Shown here in pieces: positions 1 to 8,341 of a stretch of DNA of 21,359 nt. The notes under the pieces were generated by a model that was given only the letters and a program-made list of their open reading frames with translations, did no database searches and was not told the origin of the DNA. A program made the translations under genes and the position numbers. The stretch is from JAEUIG01 sp046349775 (lineage in GTDB: Bacteria > Planctomycetota > Planctomycetia > Planctomycetales > Planctomycetaceae): the NCBI GenBank assembly GCA_046349775.1, contig JAXMBS010000085.1, positions 1-21,359 of the forward strand, in the 5' to 3' direction. Every line of letters starts with the position of its first letter. The stretch's first letter is position 1.

Positions 1-923
1 CACCGAAACGTGCGATAGCTTTTCTCGCCGGCGCGCAGCGGGGCCTGCTGGCGGAAGATTTCCTGCCCTTCGGCGAAGGTCAGCTCACCGGACTGCATGC
101 CGGGCCAGGAGTCGTTGGTGAGCGTGTCGTGATCGTCCTTGAGCCAGTAGGTCGCTGTGCTTCGGAGCATGGCGGTGATCCGCGGCAGGCTGAACATTCG
201 CTCCCAGTGCAGCCGTGCGAGCGCCGGCGTGACGGCACGGGGTTCGTTGCTGTCGTAGTAAACGAGGTCGCCGGTCATCGTCAGGAAGCTGGGTTCCAGC
301 GCGAGCATCGACGGATAGATGGGATGGCCGTCGGGATGGTCGCGGTCCGGATACCCCTGGCACGTCATCACGCAGAATCGCAGGTCGCTCGGCGTCGTCC
401 CTTCCGGCGCCGTGCGGAACTTCCCGCGGAACTCGTTCCGCACGTCCGCTCCGCCGGGCGCGGCCGCTTCGCTCGCGTAGTGGTACGCCGTCTCCGGCCG
501 CAGGTTGCCGAGCTCGAACTGGTAGATGCAGTCCTGCGCGTCGGTGACGTCAATCCAGTCGGTCGTCACTGCCTCGCGCAAGTCGGCATGCGGCGAATAG
601 CGGAGACGCACACGCCCCGGCATCCCCGGACAAGCTCCCTCGATCTCGGCAACCGGGATGTCGGTGGGGCGGAAGTTCTGGCGGTCGACTTTCTCGGAGA
701 AGACGACGCCGTCGTTGTTTCGCGTCGGGTGTGCGGTGAGGCGGGTCCAGACGACGGCGGTGGTGTCGGTGACTTCGCCGACGCGCGTGCCGGTCGCCTG
801 GAATGGTCCAGTGGCCTCGGCTCCGTCGGCAACGGTGCTCGGCAGGATTAGGGCAGCGCCGGCGGAGGCGGCGAGGAAGTCACGCCGGGAGAGATTTGTG
901 GTGGGACAACGGTCGTTGGTCAT
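1..923 (-). CDS. PhoD-like alkaline phosphatase/phosphodiesterase, Tat-exported, C-terminus beyond window
   Basis: The frame stays open from the ATG at 923 to the window edge (307 codons), so the C-terminal part is missing. The start carries a twin-arginine signal (SRRDFLAAS, residues 12-20) followed by a hydrophobic stretch, which predicts export through the Tat system. An N-terminal fibronectin-like domain (about 40-175) precedes a metallophosphoesterase region with CVMTCQ (184-189), TGDLVYYD (217-224) and LKDDHD (261-266), matching the metal-binding blocks of PhoD-like enzymes that cleave phosphomonoesters or diesters outside the cytoplasm. It is the last visible gene of the minus-strand run and follows the large VWA gene after a 135-base gap that holds an inverted repeat, so it may have its own transcript. 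The substrate cannot be read from the sequence. Family assignment is firm; the exact reaction is inferred. Confidence 0.88.
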   Translation of the reverse strand, partial: MTNDRCPTTNLSRRDFLAASAGAALILPSTVADGAEATGPFQATGTRVGEVTDTTAVVWTRLTAHPTRNNDGVVFSEKVDRQNFRPTDIPVAEIEGACPGMPGRVRLRYSPHADLREAVTTDWIDVTDAQDCIYQFELGNLRPETAYHYASEAAAPGGADVRNEFRGKFRTAPEGTTPSDLRFCVMTCQGYPDRDHPDGHPIYPSMLALEPSFLTMTGDLVYYDSNEPRAVTPALARLHWERMFSLPRITAMLRSTATYWLKDDHDTLTNDSWPGMQSGELTFAEGQEIFRQQAPLRAGEKSYRTFR

Positions 924-957
924 TTGAGCCTCGTCGAACAAGCGGCGATTTATCTGG

Positions 958-1030
958 ACCCCTCACCCCAACCCTCTCCCCCGAGTGACGCCCGGTGTGC
1001 ATTCAATGCGTTTCGCGGGGGAGAGGGAGA
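958..1030. repeat. Intergenic palindromic repeat (PLTPTLSPE-type)
   Basis: The stretch begins with CCCTCACCCCAACCCTCTCC and contains a perfect 12-base inverted repeat, CCCTCTCCCCCG at 972-983 and its complement at 1016-1027, with a 32-base loop. Read on the plus strand it would give PLTPTLSPE, a translation I recognise from dispersed intergenic repeats in planctomycete and other GC-rich genomes. It lies between the large VWA gene and the phosphatase gene. The RNA could fold as a stem and might weaken read-through, but no T-run follows, so it is not called a terminator. Confidence 0.7.
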
Positions 1031-1058
1031 GAAGAAGGTTTGCCGAATAGATCGACCG

Positions 1059-3908
1059 TTACTGCAGGCTCAGTCGCTTGCGGGCGATCCATTCGACGAT
1101 CAGGCAGCCGCTGATCGTCGCCAGAATCCACCAGGTATTCCAGAGTGGCTGGTGCGATTCGGTCTCGGTGACCTTGGGGGCAAGCATCGCGAGCCGGGGA
1201 ATTTCGGCGGCGGCCGTCGGCGGGATCACCTGTCCGCCGGTCAGCTCGGCAATCCGCGCCAGCAGCGCCGGATTGCTGCGGGTGTCGTTCATTTCGGCGT
1301 TGAGCTGCTGCGAGATGACCACGGGCGCGGTGACATCCTTGGTATAGCTTTCGCTTGCCAGCAGCCGCGCGATTTCGTCGCCGACCGGCCGGATCGTGAG
1401 CGAACCGTCGGGAAGTTGATCGAACCGGCCGGTGTACTGTCCCGGTGCGCGGGCGTCTCCTGCGAGGTCGATCTGTGCGACCATTTTTCCGTACTGTTCC
1501 GCGACGGCACGGACCTTGGCCGCCGGGACCGGCTGGCCGTCGGTGCTGCGGAGTTCGACGGTAATCTGCACCGGTTCACGGGCGTCGTAACGCTGTTTAT
1601 CGGTGCGGATCTGGACGGTTTTCGATCCGGCCGACAGGTCCGGTGCGATCGACCACCGCAGGAGCTGGCCCCAGAACGCGTGGTGGTAGCGATCGCCGTG
1701 CCGCGCGCGAAGGCGGTACGTGTCCGGTGCGGAGAAGTAGACGACGCGGCCGCGGCCGATTGACTGCCAGCAGAGGACCGCGTCCTGCTCGTCGCGACCC
1801 GTTTGTCCACTGGCCGAAACCGCCCGCAGCAGCGTATGCGCCGTCGGCTTTGGACGGCGGTAGTCGGACAGCCACGGCAGCGGCGTGAAGCGGAAGGCGT
1901 CGTTCCAGGCGCGTTCGCTCTCGCCGGGGTCGTCGGCAACCTGTACGGCCGGGGACAGGCGGCCTTCGGCGGTCAGTGCCACCGTGTACGACGCATTGCC
2001 AACCGCCGTGGGATTCGGCAAGACCGGCAGCAGCTCCCCGAGCGGCAGCCTGGCGTAGGCGTCCGGCATGGCGCGGGCGCCGGCGATGAGGATCAGTGTG
2101 CCGCCGCGCTCGACGACGAAATCGCGCAGGCCGGTCTGCGCGCTGCGCGGCAAGCGCTCGGGGGGGAGGTCGCCGAGGACGACGACGCGGTACTTGTTCC
2201 AGTCCTCGACGTCGGCCGGCAGTTGCAGGCTGTTCTCCAGGTCGCCGGTCCCCGCCGGCGACGGCTGAAACAGCAACTGGTCGTACTCGATGTGCTTGTC
2301 GCGCTCGAAAAGTCGCGAAAGGTAGCGAAACTCCCAGCGCGGGGCCTCGTCGGCCAAAAGGACGCGGATGTCCGTTTCGACGACATCGACCGTGACCGAC
2401 TCCTGGTTGTTGTCCGGCGAGGCCTCGTCCGCGATCGGCGCGGCCCGCACGCGAAATTCGTAGCGTCCCACGTCACTGCGCTGCACGCTGAACGACACGC
2501 GCTCGTCGATCCGGGGAGTCTCCGGAGTGAACTCGTGCTGGTCGACGACCGCTTCCTTGTCGAACTGGTCCTTTGTCAGCAACTCGACTTTCACGCGCTC
2601 GCCCGCACAGTCGATCGCCGTGACGAGTGCTTCCAGGACGATCTTGTCGTCCTTGGCGACGGCGCGCGGCGCTTCCAGATGATGCACGAGGAGGTCGCGG
2701 ACGAGACGGTCATCGCCGACCGGCACGATGTAGATCGGCAGGTGGCCGAGACTGGCGGCGATTTCGAGCGGATCGCGCGCGCCGGGGGCGTTGTGCCGGC
2801 CGTCGGTGAGCAGGACGACGGCTTCGAGCCGGTCGCTCGCGGCCGAACGGCCGATCTGTTCGAGCAGAGCGGTCAGGTTCGTCAGCGCGAGACCGTCGTC
2901 AGGCGCATCGGTGCTGACGGCGCCCGGCGCGATGGCCCGTTTCCACTCAGCGGCTGTGACCGGCTCCATCCCGGCGTCGAACGTCCAGCGCTGAATGCGG
3001 GCCTCTTTTCCGGCGGCGCCCAGCCAGGACGTCTCCGCGTTTGCCAGCAGATCGTCGACTTTTTCACGACGGCTCCGCTGGACCGATAACTGACCGGTGG
3101 CCGGCAACTCGCCGTGTGCCGTTGCCGCGGCGACGGTCTTCGCCGCCAACAGTCGCGCTGTCTGTCGTGCCTGCTCGGCTTTCGCGGCGAGAGCCCGCAG
3201 TGCGGCCGCTCGTTCCTGCGGCGAACCGACCGCGTCCTGCTCGAGCAGCCGCTCGATTCCCGGAGACAATTCGTCGCGCACAACCGTCGTCAGTGTTTCG
3301 AACTGCGGTCGCGCCTCGGCGGGGAGCGCGGCGGCATCGAGCTTGCCCAGGCACTCCCTGGCGACATTGCCGGCACGTTCGGCGCCGTCCAGTTCCTGTT
3401 TGAGCCGGATCGCGGTGCGGGGACGGCTGGCCAGTTCTTCGGCCGAGCGGAGGCGGACCTGCATCTCGCCGGCCGCTACGAGCAGGCGATCGCAAAGAGT
3501 CACCGGGGCGTCGCCGCCGGACCGGGCGGCGTATGTCCAGCGGAGGTCGGTCGGCGCGTCGGCGGCATCGATGATGTCCATGCTGCCGCTGGTATCGGCG
3601 ATGACCGCCAGCGACTTCTGCTCCGTGCGCCGCTGCACTGTCGTATGCGTGGGCTGAAGCAGCATCCACGTGACAAGCGACAGCACGAGGATTCGCAGCG
3701 GCCAGAACCAGACCGCGACGCGACGGCCAGTGAGCCGCGCTTCGGCCCACAGCGCCGTACCGCTGAGCAAGATGAGCGCGACTGCGATGGTGATGGCCTG
3801 CGTCAGCGAGAGCGGGCCCTGCCAGGTCAGGCGATGCGACGTCTCGACGGCGTCCGTCAGTTGGGACGCCGCCTGTGCGAGTATCGTGAAGTGGGCCGGT
3901 TCGTACAT
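1059..3908 (-). CDS. Large membrane-anchored VWA protein with glutamine-amidotransferase-like domain
   Basis: The product is about 949 residues from the ATG at 3908; a TTG at 3935, directly after the stop of the upstream gene, would add nine residues, and neither start has a clear ribosome site. Two membrane segments lie near residues 35-55 and 68-86. A von Willebrand factor A domain starts with the MIDAS motif DTSGSM (105-110), and its later part (TNLTALL, then LLTDGRHN) comes only about 230 residues on, leaving a long charged helical insertion. Next are beta-rich domains and a segment (YRVVVLGDLPPERLP, VERGGTLILIAG) typical of the glutamine-amidotransferase-like fold found in planctomycete VWA proteins. 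A last membrane helix (WWILATISGCLIVEWIA) anchors the C-terminus. It is translationally adjacent to the BatA-like gene, so the two probably form one membrane complex served by the MoxR ATPase. Function beyond this is not known. Confidence 0.85.
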   Translation of the reverse strand: MYEPAHFTILAQAASQLTDAVETSHRLTWQGPLSLTQAITIAVALILLSGTALWAEARLTGRRVAVWFWPLRILVLSLVTWMLLQPTHTTVQRRTEQKSLAVIADTSGSMDIIDAADAPTDLRWTYAARSGGDAPVTLCDRLLVAAGEMQVRLRSAEELASRPRTAIRLKQELDGAERAGNVARECLGKLDAAALPAEARPQFETLTTVVRDELSPGIERLLEQDAVGSPQERAAALRALAAKAEQARQTARLLAAKTVAAATAHGELPATGQLSVQRSRREKVDDLLANAETSWLGAAGKEARIQRWTFDAGMEPVTAAEWKRAIAPGAVSTDAPDDGLALTNLTALLEQIGRSAASDRLEAVVLLTDGRHNAPGARDPLEIAASLGHLPIYIVPVGDDRLVRDLLVHHLEAPRAVAKDDKIVLEALVTAIDCAGERVKVELLTKDQFDKEAVVDQHEFTPETPRIDERVSFSVQRSDVGRYEFRVRAAPIADEASPDNNQESVTVDVVETDIRVLLADEAPRWEFRYLSRLFERDKHIEYDQLLFQPSPAGTGDLENSLQLPADVEDWNKYRVVVLGDLPPERLPRSAQTGLRDFVVERGGTLILIAGARAMPDAYARLPLGELLPVLPNPTAVGNASYTVALTAEGRLSPAVQVADDPGESERAWNDAFRFTPLPWLSDYRRPKPTAHTLLRAVSASGQTGRDEQDAVLCWQSIGRGRVVYFSAPDTYRLRARHGDRYHHAFWGQLLRWSIAPDLSAGSKTVQIRTDKQRYDAREPVQITVELRSTDGQPVPAAKVRAVAEQYGKMVAQIDLAGDARAPGQYTGRFDQLPDGSLTIRPVGDEIARLLASESYTKDVTAPVVISQQLNAEMNDTRSNPALLARIAELTGGQVIPPTAAAEIPRLAMLAPKVTETESHQPLWNTWWILATISGCLIVEWIARKRLSLQ

Positions 3909-3935
3909 CGTCGCTGGGGTGATTCGCCAGTTCAA

Positions 3936-6158
3936 TTACTGCGCCGCGGCCGGGATGCGACGGACGGATTGTTTACGCCAGGCAAACCAGCAGATTGCCG
4001 CCAGTTCGACCGCGAGCAGTGCCGCCACGGCCCACAGCAGCCAGGTCCAGGCCGGGGCGGTGGCCGGTTTGATATTGACCTCGCGTGGCCAGGCGAGAGC
4101 GTCCTGGGCAAATTTCAGTTCAGGGATTGCGGAGAGCGCCGTGCGCAGTTCGGTCGACCACGGCCGCAGGTCGGACTCCGCCGAGTCGCGCCGCACATAG
4201 AACGGCACGTCGGTATCCGTGGCCGCCCCTTTTGTCGTCAGGCGATAGTCGCCGGGAAAGACGGTTTCGAAGTAGCGATAGACTGTCGCGTCCCGTTCCG
4301 GCTCGGCGGCGAGCGTCACCGGATCGTGCAGCGGCGCCGTCAGGATCGCATCGACAGGTTCGGCCGTTCCGAATTGTCGAAAGACCAGCGGTTCGCCGAT
4401 TGCGAGGTTGTGCGCCGCAATCGCCGGCTGGACGAGGTAACGGAGCCATTCCTGCACGTAGGGGACGAACAGCTTGCAGAGTGTGAGGTTGCTCCAGGCG
4501 CGAGTCAGCGGAAATGACTGCACGATGACGCGGCCGCGGCCGACAAAGTTCTCGATGGCGACCGGCTCGCCGCGCGCCGTTTCGAGGAGGACCGAGAGTT
4601 TGAGTTCGGGCTGTCGCGGCTGAAGCTGCCAGCGCCGCAGGATGCGAGCATCCTGGATGTCGAGCCGCGCGGTGTCGCCGAGCAGTCCGGTGGCGGGATG
4701 CCCTTGCTCAGGGGGATGCAGGGCAGTGAACTCCTGATCCTGGCGCTCGTCGCCGACGGTCTCTGCGGTCACGACCGGCGAGAGGCTATCTTCGCCTCCG
4801 AGCAGCTTGTTGAACTCGACAGCGTCGCTCTCCGCCCCCAGCGCAAGCCAAAGACCTCCGCCCCGATCGACGAATTCGGTGAGCTGTCGGACGGCGCGTT
4901 CGCTCAGCGGCGGTGTGTCAGTGAAGACGATCGCGAGATAGGGGGTGAGCGTGGTCTGCTCCAGTTCCGCCGAATCGATGAGTGTGGGTTCGAAGAATTC
5001 CGAGACCGCGGGGTCGCGAGACTCTTTTTCGTCCCCGCGGCCGAGTGCGGCGAGGACGTAGCGGGCTTCGTCCGCAGCGGTTTCGACGGCATCGGTGGAC
5101 GCGACGACGAGGATCGGCACCTTGTCGCGGATTTCCAGAATCAGGCGAGAGTCATCGTCGGCCGTCAGCTCGTCGTTGCTCTGGGCGCGACATGAGAGGA
5201 CGCGCAGGCCAGGTTCATCGAACGTGTGCTCCAGCGTGACGGTGGTGGAGCGTCCGGGTTCGATCGCATCGGTGAACGACGTGCCGATCGATTCTTCACC
5301 GACCGACCAACGGAGTTCGGTGGAATTTGTGCGCTCGGCGCCGTAATTGGTCACCAGCGCTTTCAGGACGACGGGCTCGCCGACGCCGGCGAGGACGCGA
5401 TCGGACTCGACGCGATCGACTCCGAGATTGCGAACGGCATCGGCGGCAGTGCCGACATCAACGAAGTTGATGACGGTCGGGATCGACGCGGCGCGAAGCT
5501 GTTGCTGCAGTCGGGCGGCCGCGATGGCGCCGTCGGTCGGGAGTCCATTGGCGCGGCCGTCGGTGATGACGGCAATCAGCCGCGACTGCGCGTCCTCTGT
5601 CGGTTCGGCCGCCAGCGCCTGTTCGATGGCCGCCAGCAGGTCGCTCGGCCCGAGGCCGGGCTGCAGCGCATGTAACCGACCGCGCAGGTTTTCGAAGCTG
5701 TCGGACGATTTAGTGACCGGCTCCGTCGTCTGCCACAGTGGCGTGGCGGCGGCGAGGACGACCTGCAGCGAATCCTCCGACGAAAGCCGGTTGAGAATGT
5801 CGTCGACCTGCTGCTGTTCCCGCTCAAAGGGTGTTTGATCGCCGGTGACTCGCGACATCGACAGGGAGACGTCCAGCACCAGGATGACGTCCCGCTGTGG
5901 GCCGACTCCCAGCCACGACGCGCGCACGAGGGGGCGTGCGAGGGCCAACACCAGGGCGAGCAGCGCCGCGGTGCGCAGCAGCATCAGCAGCCAGTCGTCG
6001 AGCCGCCAGATGCGGCGGCGACGGCGCATGGAATCGACGAGGAACTGCATCGCTCCCCAGCGGATGACGCGCTGCTGACGGCGGTGCAGCAGATGGATCA
6101 CGATCGGGACCGCGACCAGCGGCAATGCCCAGCAGAAGACGGCGCTGAGGAATGTCAT
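3936..6158 (-). CDS. BatA-like membrane protein with VWA domain
   Basis: The 740-residue protein opens with the BatA/aerotolerance N-terminal motif: a membrane helix (about 5-22), then IHLLHRRQQRVIRWGAMQFL and a basic arginine run, and a second helix (56-76). A VWA domain follows, with MIDAS motif DVSLSMS (96-102) and the later metal-site region VITDGRAN. The middle is beta-rich and periplasmic by prediction, with a class I amidotransferase-like segment (FVDRGGGLWLALG). A C-terminal helix (WTWLLWAVAALLAVELAAICWFAW) anchors it. Bat proteins were named from Bacteroides aerotolerance work, but many homologues have other, unknown roles. Here it sits between DUF58 and the large VWA protein, the usual MoxR-cluster order. 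Its stop at 3938-3936 directly precedes a possible TTG start of the next gene, which suggests translational coupling. Confidence 0.9.
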   Translation of the reverse strand: MTFLSAVFCWALPLVAVPIVIHLLHRRQQRVIRWGAMQFLVDSMRRRRRIWRLDDWLLMLLRTAALLALVLALARPLVRASWLGVGPQRDVILVLDVSLSMSRVTGDQTPFEREQQQVDDILNRLSSEDSLQVVLAAATPLWQTTEPVTKSSDSFENLRGRLHALQPGLGPSDLLAAIEQALAAEPTEDAQSRLIAVITDGRANGLPTDGAIAAARLQQQLRAASIPTVINFVDVGTAADAVRNLGVDRVESDRVLAGVGEPVVLKALVTNYGAERTNSTELRWSVGEESIGTSFTDAIEPGRSTTVTLEHTFDEPGLRVLSCRAQSNDELTADDDSRLILEIRDKVPILVVASTDAVETAADEARYVLAALGRGDEKESRDPAVSEFFEPTLIDSAELEQTTLTPYLAIVFTDTPPLSERAVRQLTEFVDRGGGLWLALGAESDAVEFNKLLGGEDSLSPVVTAETVGDERQDQEFTALHPPEQGHPATGLLGDTARLDIQDARILRRWQLQPRQPELKLSVLLETARGEPVAIENFVGRGRVIVQSFPLTRAWSNLTLCKLFVPYVQEWLRYLVQPAIAAHNLAIGEPLVFRQFGTAEPVDAILTAPLHDPVTLAAEPERDATVYRYFETVFPGDYRLTTKGAATDTDVPFYVRRDSAESDLRPWSTELRTALSAIPELKFAQDALAWPREVNIKPATAPAWTWLLWAVAALLAVELAAICWFAWRKQSVRRIPAAAQ

Positions 6159-6167
6159 GGGGAGGGA

Positions 6168-6262
6168 AATCCGAAATTCGAAGGTCGAAATTCGAAAGAC
6201 GGGGCGTTGAGGGTTGAGGGTTTAGCGTTGAGAAGGAATCAAATCGAAATTCGGAAATCCAA
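6168..6262. repeat. Intergenic repeat cluster (AAATCCGAAATTCGAA-type)
   Basis: The gap between the DUF58 and BatA genes holds repeated units: GAAATTCGAA occurs twice at 6173-6196, GTTGAGGGTTGAGGGTTTAG follows, and a reverse-facing AATCGAAATTCGGAAATCC lies at 6242-6260. The same unit is found at 7195-7227. On the minus strand it would read as FDLRISDF, a pattern I associate with planctomycete intergenic repeats rather than a real protein. It is inserted inside an apparent operon. Confidence 0.7.
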
Positions 6263-6274
6263 AATCGCAAATGG

Positions 6275-7183
6275 CTAGACTTTCATCATGGCCATGCGGC
6301 GGTGGAGGAACTCGGCAACGGCGTCGCCGAGGGGGCGGGCGGTCGACATGAGGCGGTACTCGCAGCCGAGGCGCCGGCAGTCGCGCTGGATGTCGTTCAT
6401 GAAGCGCCCGAAGGACTCGAGGTACTCTTTGCGGATGGCGGTGGGGTCGAGGTCGAAATGCAGCGTGTCGGTCTCCAGGCATTCGAACCGCGACCAGTCG
6501 TCGAACTGGAACGACGTTTCCTCGGGAGCCAGGACGTGCAGCAGGACCGCTTCATGACCGCGCTGCCGCAGTTGCCTGACGGCGCGGGTCACGTCCTCGC
6601 GGTCGCTGAAGGCGTCGGTCCAGATCAGGAAGATGCCGCGGCGGCGAATGCGTCTCGCGGCTTCGAGCAAGCCCGTTGACAGCGCGGTTGTCGCCCGGGG
6701 TCGCGCGGCGCGCAGTCCATCGCACACCGCCTGGAGGTGATGCGCGTGGGCACGGGGCGGGACGAAGCGCGAGAGCCCATTGCCTACCACGGCGAGGCCG
6801 ACGGCGTCACGCTGCCGCAGGATCAGCCGCGAGAGGCAAGCGCAGCCGATACGGGCGTAATCGAACTTGGACAGCGTCGAGAGCCCGAATTCCATTGAGC
6901 CGCTGGCATCAAGGACCATCACGACCTGCAGGTTCGTCTCTTCCTCATACCGCTTGATGTAATAGCGGTCGCTCTTGCCGTAGACGCGCCAGTCGATCAG
7001 ACGGATTTCATCGCCGGCGGAGTAGTCGCGGTGCTCGGCGAACTCGAACACGCCCTCGTGTTTCGAACGATGCCGGCCGGTGAGGATGCTGTCGACGAGG
7101 CGCAGCGAGACGAGCTCCAGATGCCCGATGCGCGAGAGCACCTTGGGGTCGAGCAGGTCGGCGTAGGGTGTCGATGACGGCAT
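6275..7183 (-). CDS. DUF58 domain protein (VWA-like)
   Basis: The 302-residue product contains the DUF58 signature YSAGDEIRLIDWRVYGKSDR (54-73), followed by YYIKRYEEETNLQV, and then a VWA-type metal-site motif, DASGSM (92-97), with a later IWTDAFSD. No membrane helix or signal peptide is visible, so it should be cytoplasmic, unlike the shorter-named membrane DUF58 forms. DUF58 proteins are encoded next to MoxR ATPases in many phyla and are thought to be the VWA partner on which the ATPase acts. Here it lies 97 bases downstream of the MoxR gene and 116 bases upstream of the BatA gene, both gaps being filled with the same intergenic repeat. The biochemical role is not established for the family. 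Confidence 0.92.
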   Translation of the reverse strand: MPSSTPYADLLDPKVLSRIGHLELVSLRLVDSILTGRHRSKHEGVFEFAEHRDYSAGDEIRLIDWRVYGKSDRYYIKRYEEETNLQVVMVLDASGSMEFGLSTLSKFDYARIGCACLSRLILRQRDAVGLAVVGNGLSRFVPPRAHAHHLQAVCDGLRAARPRATTALSTGLLEAARRIRRRGIFLIWTDAFSDREDVTRAVRQLRQRGHEAVLLHVLAPEETSFQFDDWSRFECLETDTLHFDLDPTAIRKEYLESFGRFMNDIQRDCRRLGCEYRLMSTARPLGDAVAEFLHRRMAMMKV

Positions 7184-7194
7184 ATTTAGGGCGA

Positions 7195-7236
7195 AAATCC
7201 GAAATTCGAATGCCGAAATTCGAAAGGTTGATGGTT
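7195..7236. repeat. Second copy of the AAATCCGAAATTCGAA intergenic repeat
   Basis: The sequence at 7195-7227 matches 6168-6200 almost base for base (two GAAATTCGAA units separated by a few bases) and is followed by a GGTTGATGGTTGAT tail in place of the GTTGAGGG tail of the first copy. It lies between the MoxR and DUF58 genes, so two consecutive gaps of this operon carry the same element in the same orientation. Confidence 0.7.
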
Positions 7237-7280
7237 GATCGACGTGGCACGTGAAATCGAAGCGACGCGGCGCGTGGTCA

Positions 7281-8321
7281 CTATGCGGTGCGGGCCGGCG
7301 CTGGTTTGCCGGCTTTGCTGCGGAGGTGGTCGTCGATGCCGCGGATGATGTCGTCGGTGGTGGTGCCCTCCGCTTCGGCGTTGAAGGTGGGGATGATGCG
7401 ATGGCGCAGCACCGGCAGCATCATGGCGTGGACGTCGGCCGTCGTGGCGTGATAGCGCTTGTGCAGGATGGCCCGTGCCTTGGCCGCAAGGACCAGGCAG
7501 ATCGACGCCCGCGGGCCGGCGCCCCACTGGATGTGGTCTTCGAGCGATGCCGGCAACCGGCCCGCTTCCGGCCGCGTGGCGCGCACGAGCTGGACAGCAT
7601 ACTGATACACCGGGTCGGCGACCGGCACCTTGCGCACCAGCTTCTGCAGGCGGAGCAGATCTTCCCCGCTGAGAACCGGTTGCGGAGTGAACTCGTATTC
7701 CGTGGTCGCCCGCTTGCAGATTTCGACCTCATTCTCGGCGGAGGGATACAGGACGCGCAGCTTCAGCAGGAACCGGTCGAGTTGCGCTTCGGGGAGCGGA
7801 TAGGTGCCTTCCTGTTCGATCGGGTTCTGCGTGGCGAGCACGAAGAACGGTTCGGGCAGCGGATAGGTCTGGCCGCCGATCGTGAGCTGGCGTTCCTGCA
7901 TGGCTTCGAGTAGGGCGCTTTGTGTTTTTGGCGGCGTGCGGTTGATTTCGTCCGCGAGGATGATGTTGCCGAACAGGGGGCCCTTCACGAACCGGAACAC
8001 GCGTTTGCCGGTCGTGCGATCTTCTTCGAGGACGTCGGTGCCGGTGATGTCGGCCGGCATCAAGTCAGGTGTGAACTGGATGCGGCGAAACTGCAGCCGC
8101 AACAGCGACGAGAGTGTCGAGACAAGCAGCGTTTTGGCGAGGCCCGGCATGCCTTCCAGGATGCAATGCCCGCGGCAGAGGACCGCGACGAACATCTGCT
8201 CGATGATGTCGTCGAGACCGACGAGCACACCGTGCAGCTGCTGGCACAGTGCCTGATACTGGCGATGCAGATCGTCGACCGCCTGGATTTCCGCATTGTT
8301 CGGCTGCGGGTCTGTCGTCAT
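7281..8321 (-). CDS. MoxR-family AAA+ ATPase
   Basis: The 346-residue protein has the MoxR hallmarks: Walker A GMPGLAKT (57-64), Walker B ILADEINR (121-128), sensor 1 ATQNPIEQEG (163-172) and the arginine-finger block YPLPEAQLDRF (174-184), followed by the C-terminal helical lid. Length matches the family. MoxR ATPases hydrolyse ATP to remodel or activate partner proteins, usually through VWA-domain cofactors. The ATG at 8321 is preceded by GGAG at seven bases, supporting the start. It sits 20 bases after the last toroid gene and upstream of DUF58, BatA-like and VWA genes, so it is likely the cytoplasmic motor of this block. It has no signal peptide or membrane helix. Confidence 0.96.
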   Translation of the reverse strand: MTTDPQPNNAEIQAVDDLHRQYQALCQQLHGVLVGLDDIIEQMFVAVLCRGHCILEGMPGLAKTLLVSTLSSLLRLQFRRIQFTPDLMPADITGTDVLEEDRTTGKRVFRFVKGPLFGNIILADEINRTPPKTQSALLEAMQERQLTIGGQTYPLPEPFFVLATQNPIEQEGTYPLPEAQLDRFLLKLRVLYPSAENEVEICKRATTEYEFTPQPVLSGEDLLRLQKLVRKVPVADPVYQYAVQLVRATRPEAGRLPASLEDHIQWGAGPRASICLVLAAKARAILHKRYHATTADVHAMMLPVLRHRIIPTFNAEAEGTTTDDIIRGIDDHLRSKAGKPAPARTA

Positions 8322-8341
8322 CGTCGTGCTCCAGTGTGGTG

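Noticed and set aside
972..1027. Rho-independent terminator
   Set aside because: The stem is perfect, but the loop is 32 bases and no T-run follows on the minus strand; it is better explained as a dispersed palindromic repeat.
1803..4517. Long plus-strand open frames (428 and 467 codons) opposite the VWA and BatA-like genes
   Set aside because: They are antisense shadows common in GC-rich DNA, with arginine-rich, low-complexity translations and no family motifs, while the minus-strand frames carry clear domains.
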